Shown: positions 29,551 to 30,615 of the stretch, piece by piece | Numbering within the stretch: position 1 is the stretch's first letter | Layout of the letters: each line of letters begins with the position of its first letter | DNA from: Chara braunii | Lineage: Eukaryota; Streptophyta; Charophyceae; Charales; Characeae | Direction: 5' to 3' | Assembly: GCA_003427395.1 (NCBI GenBank) | Contig: BFEA01000742.1 | Span: 465,853-496,467, forward strand | Length of the DNA stretch: 30,615 nucleotides | Notes under the pieces: generated by a model | Databases searched by the model: none | What the model was told of the DNA's origin: nothing | Seen by the model: only the letters and a program-made list of their open reading frames with translations | Position numbers and translations under genes: made by a program

Positions 29551-30060
29551 GAGCAACAAACATACCCGATAGAGACACAGGGCGAGATAAAATTTTGATC
29601 AGTCAGTCAATGTCCGACAGAACTCTGGTTCATGCCATGGCTTGCTTGTAAAACTGCCTTCAAGCAAATATGACACAGAGCCGAATACAACTGATACAGA
29701 CCAAGATAGGAAACATAAGGGGGGTTAACATAAAAACCATGCGCTCTGACATAAGACCTAGTTGCAATTCCCCAAAAACGGATCGAGGACTAGACAACCC
29801 CTGTTACAGTTTCCCAATTAGTTAAATATTTGTTGCAACCACATTTCCAATGGTGGCGACGGGCCACATGCGCTGTTAGGGTCTGCCAACAAATAAGAGC
29901 AGGGGGATCAGCCGATGAAAGGGAGAGAGTGCAAGGGATACTCACCCATCAAGAACTCCATAGACAAGTAGAATACTCTCTTCGGGTTGACTTTCTGAAA
30001 GTAAACCTCTGTGTCCGTCCAACTTTCAATCAGTCGGTCACGGACGCTATGTGCAACAGC
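4970..30060 (-). CDS. alpha-glucan (glycogen/starch) phosphorylase, partial at both ends, 17 exons
   Basis: The enzyme (EC 2.4.1.1, GT35 family) uses pyridoxal phosphate and inorganic phosphate to release glucose-1-phosphate from alpha-1,4-glucan ends. Exons, in transcript order: 30060-29946, 29472-29372, 27871-27780, 24626-24491, 22830-22759, 21388-21188, 19908-19798, 17516-17310, 16825-16718, 16193-16098, 14896-14840, 12711-12565, 11400-11341, 10808-10704, 9044-8883, 5929-5856, 5093-4970. All internal junctions are GT-AG and the frame stays open for 656 codons. Family hallmarks in order are [94 protein letters not shown] and [15 protein letters not shown], whose Lys is the PLP Schiff-base residue (K680 in rabbit muscle enzyme). 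Plastid PHO1 enzymes carry an insertion of about 80 residues before the [14 protein letters not shown] segment; it is absent here, which favours a cytosolic or unspecialised type. The N-terminus, including any targeting or regulatory peptide, and about 130 C-terminal residues are not in the window. Confidence 0.96.
5094..5855 (-). other. intron 16 with CA, GA and CT microsatellites
   Basis: 762-nt GT-AG intron. It contains (CA)n at 5270-5297, (GA)n at 5297-5312, a 7-nt spacer GTGCAAG and (CT)n at 5320-5353. GA and CT are complementary, so this stretch can fold on itself. Nothing else is recognised. Confidence 0.85.
5856..5929 (-). CDS. phosphorylase exon 16 (residues 591-615)
   Basis: 74 nt reading [20 protein letters not shown], then SQHI plus two bases of a split Ser codon. 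It matches the F-P-YNVSLAE-IIPA-DLS-(H/Q)IS block. The acceptor is GTGCAG and the donor is GTCAG, phase 2. It was found by predicting the missing segment between exons 15 and 17. Confidence 0.95.
6338..6445 (+). repeat. direct repeat copy 1 (about 110 bp)
   Basis: It contains GAAGGCCTCTGATGACATTG, then TCCTCAATCTTGCACTATAT and GCAAGCAAGAACAAA, repeated at 6718-6832 with roughly 90% identity by eye. The two copies flank 272 bp of unrelated sequence, as expected if an element sits between them or the locus duplicated. Confidence 0.85.
6552..6605. repeat. imperfect inverted repeat (hairpin)
   Basis: The left arm CCTTTTGCAATTGCCCCTA (6552-6570) pairs with the right arm GCAGGGGCATTTTGCAAAG (6587-6605) across a 16-nt loop, allowing a bulge. 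A further ATGCCCCTG copy lies near 6518. It sits inside the segment bounded by the 110-bp direct repeats. Confidence 0.7.
6718..6832 (+). repeat. direct repeat copy 2 (about 115 bp)
   Basis: Second copy of the 6338-6445 segment, with a short insertion (GAAGTTTGAACTAAA region). It is followed by a segment related to the 7177-7452 duplication (TTTTACATTTTCATTTCACTT near 6895-6920). Confidence 0.85.
7177..7452. repeat. 137-bp tandem duplication
   Basis: The unit starts GCCAATGCTGCACCCATCAA and ends ACCATGGCTAGCAC. Copies at 7177-7313 and 7314-7452 are almost identical. A diverged third piece of the left part lies at about 6878-6920. Confidence 0.92.
8883..9044 (-). CDS. phosphorylase exon 15 (residues 537-590)
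   Basis: 162 nt (54 codons) reading [20 protein letters not shown], then [20 protein letters not shown], then [14 protein letters not shown]. The [14 protein letters not shown] block lines the PLP and phosphate pocket. The acceptor is CACAG and the donor is GTAAG, phase 0. Confidence 0.96.
9915..10140 (+). repeat. degenerate minisatellite, AGGTGAGAGCAC-like unit
   Basis: Variants of GCACGCAGGTGAGAGCACA recur about every 12-20 bp. Open frames across it on both strands are by-products of the repeat. Confidence 0.8.
10531..10583 (+). pseudogene. possible mitochondrial atp6 fragment (NUMT)
   Basis: Within a plus-strand frame starting ATG at 10394 and ending at 10603, residues read [21 protein letters not shown](L/I)RLFANM-AGH is the signature helix of ATP synthase subunit a (mitochondrial atp6), which carries the essential Arg. 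The match breaks off on both sides, and the remaining 50 or so residues are unrecognised. It is best read as a short organelle-DNA insertion in the intron; identity of the rest is unknown. Confidence 0.45.
10704..10808 (-). CDS. phosphorylase exon 14 (residues 502-536)
   Basis: 105 nt (35 codons) reading [20 protein letters not shown], then [15 protein letters not shown]. It carries [17 protein letters not shown], one of the most conserved blocks in glucan phosphorylases. The acceptor is GTCAG and the donor is GTAAT, phase 0. Confidence 0.97.
10809..11340 (-). other. intron 13, nothing recognised
   Basis: 532-nt GT-AG intron. A plus-strand open frame (10822-11250) starts [19 protein letters not shown] and has no recognised family. 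No repeat or RNA gene was noticed. Confidence 0.8.
11341..11400 (-). CDS. phosphorylase exon 13 (residues 482-501)
   Basis: 60 nt (20 codons) reading [20 protein letters not shown], matching the K-NK-KLA-(Y/L)I segment that links the two halves of the enzyme. The acceptor is GACAG and the donor is GTGAG, phase 0. Confidence 0.93.
11401..12564 (-). other. intron 12 with dispersed repeat and ATTGATACA-type tandem repeat
   Basis: 1164-nt intron. It contains a copy of a roughly 190-bp dispersed repeat (11757-11943), and at 12055-12200 a tandem repeat built on TTGATACATGTGCA(G/T)ATTCTT. A minus-strand open frame at 12036-12524 runs through it without a recognisable domain. Confidence 0.8.
11757..11943 (+). 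repeat. dispersed repeat, copy A (about 190 bp)
   Basis: It shares GGTAGGGCAAGCTGACAG, then CAGGGTTCCTTC, CCAGACGGAAGGAAGCATG and CTTGCCGG...AGGAACCGGA with 25978-26166 in the same orientation. A partial third copy at about 6040-6095 keeps the GACTTGC...AGGAACC...GATGCTCCC end. It is a non-coding element of unknown class. Confidence 0.8.
12565..12711 (-). CDS. phosphorylase exon 12 (residues 433-481)
   Basis: 147 nt reading [20 protein letters not shown], then [20 protein letters not shown], then PELQERWRA. It matches the RRW-...NP-L block and the W-TDL segment. The acceptor is ATGCAG and the donor is GTAAG, phase 0. The plastid PHO1 insertion would fall shortly after this exon and is not present. 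Confidence 0.95.
13441..13578 (+). other. small hydrophobic open frame, doubtful gene
   Basis: An ATG in the favourable context AACATG at 13441 opens a 45-residue frame, [20 protein letters not shown] then [20 protein letters not shown], ending at TAG. It holds one predicted membrane-spanning stretch of about 25 residues. The frame is open upstream to 13207. No family is recognised, and the opposite strand is equally open, so the coding claim is weak. Confidence 0.2.
13656..13776 (-). pseudogene. U6 spliceosomal snRNA pseudogene with internal 29-bp duplication
   Basis: The minus strand reads ATTAGCATGGCCCC, then GATGACACATACAGAA, then GAAATGG and a T run (13661-13656). This follows U6 from the central ATTAGCATGGCCCCTGCGCA region through GATGACACGCACAAAT to the 3' T tract. 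Upstream, CTTGGGACATAATGG resembles the U6 5' stem (CTTCGGGGACAT). The normal ACAGAGA box is missing: GGAAGAATATTAGC replaces GGAACGATACAGAGAAGATTAGC. A 29-bp unit (13709-13737 and 13738-13766) is duplicated. Without ACAGAGA it cannot be a working U6. Confidence 0.8.
14840..14896 (-). CDS. phosphorylase micro-exon 11 (residues 414-432)
   Basis: 57 nt, the smallest exon, reading [19 protein letters not shown]. It is the universally conserved [11 protein letters not shown] segment. The acceptor is TTGCAG and the donor is GTAAC, phase 0. Gln replaces the Pro usual in animal and plant TP-RRW contexts; I recall the VTQRRW form from some bacterial and algal enzymes. Confidence 0.95.
14897..16097 (-). 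other. intron 10 with short tandem repeats
   Basis: 1201-nt intron. It contains a diverged duplication near 14995-15075 (TTTCTTACTC(T/A)AAAATAA), three diverged CTTGGAA-CTGGAAATG units at about 15205-15350, and an exact-looking 46-bp tandem repeat at 15901-15992. Confidence 0.8.
15901..15992. repeat. 46-bp perfect tandem duplication
   Basis: CATGATTCAGGCACGGTCCG... occupies 15901-15946 and 15947-15992 with no visible difference. This implies a very recent event or an assembly artefact. Confidence 0.92.
16098..16193 (-). CDS. phosphorylase exon 10 (residues 382-413)
   Basis: 96 nt (32 codons) reading [20 protein letters not shown], then [12 protein letters not shown]. The MA-LAVV-SH-VNGVA-IHSE block forms part of the catalytic cleft in the family. 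The acceptor is TACAG and the donor is GTGAG, phase 0. Confidence 0.96.
16194..16717 (-). other. intron 9, CA-rich
   Basis: 524-nt intron. The stretch 16365-16690 is rich in CACA, with CATGCA interruptions. It yields spurious Cys/Val-rich and His/Thr-rich open frames. No gene is seen. Confidence 0.85.
16718..16825 (-). CDS. phosphorylase exon 9 (residues 346-381)
   Basis: 108 nt (36 codons) reading [20 protein letters not shown], then [16 protein letters not shown], equivalent to the animal segment IIYEIN...RMSLVEE. The acceptor follows a clean pyrimidine tract (TTTTTTGCAG) and the donor is GTACG, phase 0. Confidence 0.94.
16826..17309 (-). other. intron 8 carrying a decayed copy of exon 8
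   Basis: 484-nt intron. Apart from the pseudo-exon at 17140-17231, no repeat or RNA was noticed. Confidence 0.8.
17140..17231 (-). pseudogene. decayed partial duplicate of phosphorylase exon 8
   Basis: On the minus strand GTTTCT, then GCT, then GATACTCACCC-ACC and GT-GCA--AG--TGATG follow the first 60-70 bases of exon 8 (GTTTCT...GATACTCACCCTACC...GTCGCAGAGTTGATG) in order, at similar spacing. One extra base before GATACTCACCC shifts the frame. Translating the shifted part gives DTHPTVA against DTHPTIG. It begins about 285 bp downstream of the real exon start. Confidence 0.6.
17310..17516 (-). CDS. phosphorylase exon 8 (residues 277-345), active-site His
   Basis: 207 nt, the longest exon. 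It reads [20 protein letters not shown], then MDQEGLGW...[17 protein letters not shown]...[10 protein letters not shown]. The His in TNHTVLPE (residue 321 of this partial protein) corresponds to the catalytic-site His377 of rabbit muscle phosphorylase. The acceptor is GACAG and the donor is GTGCG, phase 0. A decayed partial copy of its 5' part sits in the following intron at 17140-17231. Confidence 0.97.
18408..18540. repeat. two tRNA-like modules in opposite orientation
   Basis: The plus strand from 18408 reads CTATCTCAGCTGGTGAAACC (A-box-like), then GGAATTCAAATGGC (weak B box). The minus strand from 18540 reads ACCGCAGTTGGTAGAGC (strong A box), then CATGGGTTCTATTCCCC (B box). They meet near 18470. 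A G run precedes the left module. These are tRNA-derived repeats rather than functional tRNA genes. Confidence 0.5.
18930..19160 (+). repeat. SINE-family copy with shared tail
   Basis: An A-rich linker (18973-19012) is followed by GAGTCCAAATGTACCC, then GGGTGACCCATCA, CTGACTGCTTAGGCCAAGC, GGCCTAAAGTC and a T run. The same order occurs at 30313-30455. The upstream tRNA-like head is diverged here (CCTCGAAATTCC near 18950). Confidence 0.6.
19798..19908 (-). CDS. phosphorylase exon 7 (residues 240-276)
   Basis: 111 nt (37 codons) reading [20 protein letters not shown], then [17 protein letters not shown]. It matches the GKELRLKQ-(Y/F)F...ATLQDI block. The linker before the next exon is short compared with vertebrate enzymes. 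The acceptor is TGCAG and the donor is GTTGG, phase 0. Confidence 0.94.
19909..21187 (-). other. intron 6 with CA/GAGTAGCG compound repeat
   Basis: 1279-nt intron. The part next to exon 6 (20831-21120) is a CA tract punctuated by GAGTAGCG. A diverged duplication (AATACC(G/A)CACAGGGCACC) lies at about 20267-20360. Nothing coding is seen. Confidence 0.85.
20831..21120. repeat. compound (CA)n / CAGAGTAGCG minisatellite
   Basis: CA runs are separated at irregular intervals by (CAGA)GTAGCG, at least five times. Long open frames across it on the minus strand, rich in Cys and Val, are artefacts of the repeat. Confidence 0.92.
21188..21388 (-). CDS. phosphorylase exon 6 (residues 173-239)
   Basis: 201 nt reading [20 protein letters not shown], then LRLWAGK...[15 protein letters not shown]...[11 protein letters not shown]. 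It holds the conserved YD-PVPGY and RLW motifs and the VLYP-D segment. The acceptor is AAG rather than CAG and the donor is GTAAATG, phase 0 at both ends. A CA/GAGTAGCG tandem block lies in the intron just downstream. Confidence 0.96.
21389..22758 (-). other. intron 5 with nested tandem duplications
   Basis: 1370-nt intron. It contains a roughly 33-bp duplication (AACCACAAGCCCATCCACGA at about 21761 and 21794), a 103-bp duplication (21858-22063), two C-rich runs at 22268-22310, and short A runs. No gene is seen. Confidence 0.85.
21858..22063. repeat. 103-bp tandem duplication containing dispersed motif
   Basis: CAACTTTCAGACCATATGCA... starts at 21858 and again at 21961. Both copies contain AATGAACGGGCGTTTTATTC followed by CGGTGAAGAC. 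Related motifs are at 9406-9441 and 4535-4570, so the duplicated unit embeds part of a dispersed family. Confidence 0.88.
22759..22830 (-). CDS. phosphorylase exon 5 (residues 149-172)
   Basis: 72 nt (24 codons) reading [20 protein letters not shown] then AGEQ. It matches the FYGHVE block of animal and algal enzymes. The acceptor is TTGCAG and the donor is GTATGG, phase 0 at both ends. It was found by frame continuity, because the exon is too short to stand out as an open frame. Confidence 0.93.
22831..24490 (-). other. intron 4 with short duplications
   Basis: 1660-nt intron. It contains diverged direct repeats at 23420-23520 (GACACATAA-AG-GTGCAAAT) and 23566-23647 (GGTTGCACAGGTG, TTAATTTCTGAGGC), a CT run at 24273-24289, and CT/CA runs at 24410-24460 beside exon 4. 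Nothing coding is recognised. Confidence 0.8.
24491..24626 (-). CDS. phosphorylase exon 4 (residues 103-148)
   Basis: 136 nt reading [17 protein letters not shown]...EQPDYWLTF...[15 protein letters not shown]. The YGIRY and DYWL...NPWE blocks are typical of glucan phosphorylases. The acceptor is TTGCAG and the donor is GTGAG, phase 0. In the flanking intron, CA and CT runs begin about 25 bp past the donor. Confidence 0.95.
25480..25880 (+). pseudogene. fragment of non-LTR retrotransposon (LINE) ORF2 C-terminus
   Basis: One plus frame reads [20 protein letters not shown], then NLWSLITHH, the pattern of the zinc-binding tail of plant-type reverse transcriptases (H/C...C-x-A-x-x-W). After a frameshift near 25625 another frame reads [20 protein letters not shown], the usual (L/I)W-IW--R---FE closing motif. 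Both lack an intact upstream reverse transcriptase. It is a dead, 5'-truncated copy. Confidence 0.45.
25978..26166 (+). repeat. dispersed repeat, copy B (about 190 bp)
   Basis: Same family as 11757-11943, differing by substitutions and short indels. It is followed by an A-rich run near 26198-26211. Confidence 0.8.
27038..27434. mobile_element. foldback / MITE-like element with about 110-bp inverted termini
   Basis: The left end GGCCTGAGTTTGAAAAGG, then CGGTTGTAACTCAGG and GGCAGTGGTGTCAG, is matched in reverse complement by the right end (27434 leftward): GGCCTGAGTTCGAAAAGG, then TGGTTGTAACTCAGG and GGCAGTGGTGTCAG. The arms run on into a T run (27127-27149) on the left and an A run (27320-27360) on the right, which also pair. 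The centre has GGCCATGACC / GGCCACGGCC palindromic repeats. No transposase frame is present, so it would be non-autonomous. Confidence 0.7.
27425..27680. repeat. 123-bp tandem duplication, about 2.3 copies
   Basis: GAACTCAGGCCATGACAAAG..., ending in CAAAACACGCCACATCCGCT, starts at 27425 and 27548. A further partial copy of the T-rich end follows to about 27680. The duplication begins inside the right terminus of the foldback element. Confidence 0.85.
27780..27871 (-). CDS. phosphorylase exon 3 (residues 73-103)
   Basis: 92 nt carrying [20 protein letters not shown], the glycine-rich loop (GNGGLGRLA) that contacts substrate and phosphate in this family, then [10 protein letters not shown]. 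The donor is GTATGT. It ends in phase 2, so the GGG glycine is completed by the next exon. Confidence 0.96.
27872..29371 (-). other. intron 2 with simple and diverged repeats
   Basis: 1500-nt intron. It contains diverged duplications at about 28000-28200 (TTTCGAGTTCAACAC, TCAGGTAT-AC) and 28660-29000 (AAATGTCTGATTTTGTT, AATTCGTAAGTA), G runs at 29119-29153, and (GA)n at about 29279-29296. Nothing coding is recognised. Confidence 0.8.
29372..29472 (-). CDS. phosphorylase exon 2 (residues 39-72)
   Basis: 101 nt. It completes the split Gly and continues [12 protein letters not shown]...[10 protein letters not shown], matching the conserved GR(S/A)L-N region that follows YLSMEF. The acceptor is CTACAG, the donor is the less usual GTTCG, and it ends in phase 0. 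Confidence 0.92.
29473..29945 (-). other. intron 1 with CA and GA microsatellites
   Basis: 473-nt intron. (CA)n at about 29487-29500 and (GA)n at about 29506-29547 lie beside exon 2. The rest shows nothing recognisable. Confidence 0.85.
29946..30060 (-). CDS. phosphorylase exon 1 of window (residues 1-38)
   Basis: 115 nt reading [14 protein letters not shown]...[17 protein letters not shown]. It corresponds to the N-terminal-domain helix and the YLSMEF strand of the family. The acceptor is TGCAG before GCTGTTGC and the donor is GTGAG after ATGG. It ends in phase 1, splitting a Gly codon. The true protein start lies beyond the right edge, about 50 residues upstream by comparison with animal enzymes. 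Confidence 0.93.
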
Positions 30061-30615
30061 CTGCAACAACAGTGTAGAGTGTCAAACTCCATCAGTGAGA
30101 AGAATTTTCTTTTTTCCAAAATTCGTGAACTACATCTGACTGAGTCCTGAGCAGTCCCAACACATCAAATTACCCCTCCCTGCCGAGGGTCACATTGAAA
30201 TTCATCAGTGATTTCAAAACAAAAATAATGTAGACAATGAGACTCGCACCCAAGCGCCTAGCTCGGTGGGTATACCCATGAACTGTTGAAATACAGACCT
30301 GTGTTCGAATCCAGATGAAAAAAAAAGAGAAAAAAAAAGAGACTCAGATGTACCCCGTTGAACCCCTTCTGCACCCATGACCCATCATCAAGCCAGATCT
30401 GACTGCTTAGGTCAAGCACAGTGCGGGCCTGAAAGTCAGAATTCTTTTTTTTCCCCTTCTACTCAGTGTTGCTTCAGCGACCCCTGACTGGTCGGCTGCC
30501 GACCCGCCAACCGGTCGGCTGGTCCACACCTACCGGTCATGTTATCACACCCCACAAAAAAAAAAAAAAAAAAAAATCGGGTCCAGAATCCCTAATAACC
30601 CCACAAACACCCCCA
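30061..30615 (-). other. upstream intron (partial) with SINE copy
   Basis: The sequence ends in an AG acceptor at 30061, so it is an intron or 5' region of the phosphorylase. It contains the SINE at 30246-30455, a GC-rich CCGGTCGGC-type stretch (30480-30535) and an A run near 30556-30576. No exon matching the family N-terminus is seen. Confidence 0.75.
30246..30455 (+). repeat. tRNA-derived SINE copy with head, A-rich linker and tail
   Basis: The head GCCTAGCTCGGTGGGTATAC is A-box-like. GTTGAAATACAGACC and GTGTTCGAATCCAGATG follow, the latter B-box-like. Next come an A-rich linker (30317-30340), then GACTCAGATGTACCCC, ACCCATGACCCATCA, CTGACTGCTTAGGTCAAGC, GGGCCTGAAAGTC and a T run. It unites the head found at 1761-1964 with the tail found at 19013-19160. 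Confidence 0.65.

Overview
The window looks like nuclear DNA from an intron-rich eukaryote. GT-AG introns are long, simple repeats are frequent (CA, GA/CT, poly-A/T, G runs), and tRNA-like SINEs, a LINE fragment, foldback DNA and a U6 snRNA pseudogene are interspersed. The one clear gene is an alpha-glucan (glycogen/starch) phosphorylase. Its sequence style suggests an alga or early streptophyte such as a charophyte, but this is inference only: no taxon-diagnostic gene is present.

The phosphorylase lies on the minus strand and fills most of the window. Seventeen exons between 30060 (5' side) and 4970 (3' side) join into a continuous 1968-nt, 656-codon frame with no internal stop. They run from the N-terminal [10 protein letters not shown] region to the PLP-lysine segment [10 protein letters not shown] and end at GEENM. 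About 50 N-terminal residues (plus any targeting peptide) and about 130 C-terminal residues are missing. The 16 complete introns total about 23.1 kb, so about 92% of the locus is intron, and 13 of the 16 lie in phase 0. The long insertion of plastid PHO1 enzymes is absent at its usual site.

Left of exon 17 (1-4969) I find no further phosphorylase exon. This stretch holds a minus-strand RING-finger-like segment at the very edge with one zinc ligand replaced, a second candidate minus-strand exon, tRNA-like repeats, several tandem repeats, and GC-richer coding-like debris around 3.1-4.2 kb. It is either one very long intron or the point where the gene is interrupted.

The introns hold the other notable items: a U6 snRNA pseudogene with an internal duplication (13.7 kb), a decayed partial copy of exon 8 (17.2 kb), a roughly 400-bp foldback element (27.0-27.4 kb), a possible mitochondrial atp6 scrap (10.5 kb), a LINE reverse-transcriptase tail (25.5 kb), two tRNA-like modules facing each other (18.4 kb), and dispersed repeat families with copies in several introns. 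No CRISPR array, operon, rRNA gene or intact mobile element was seen.
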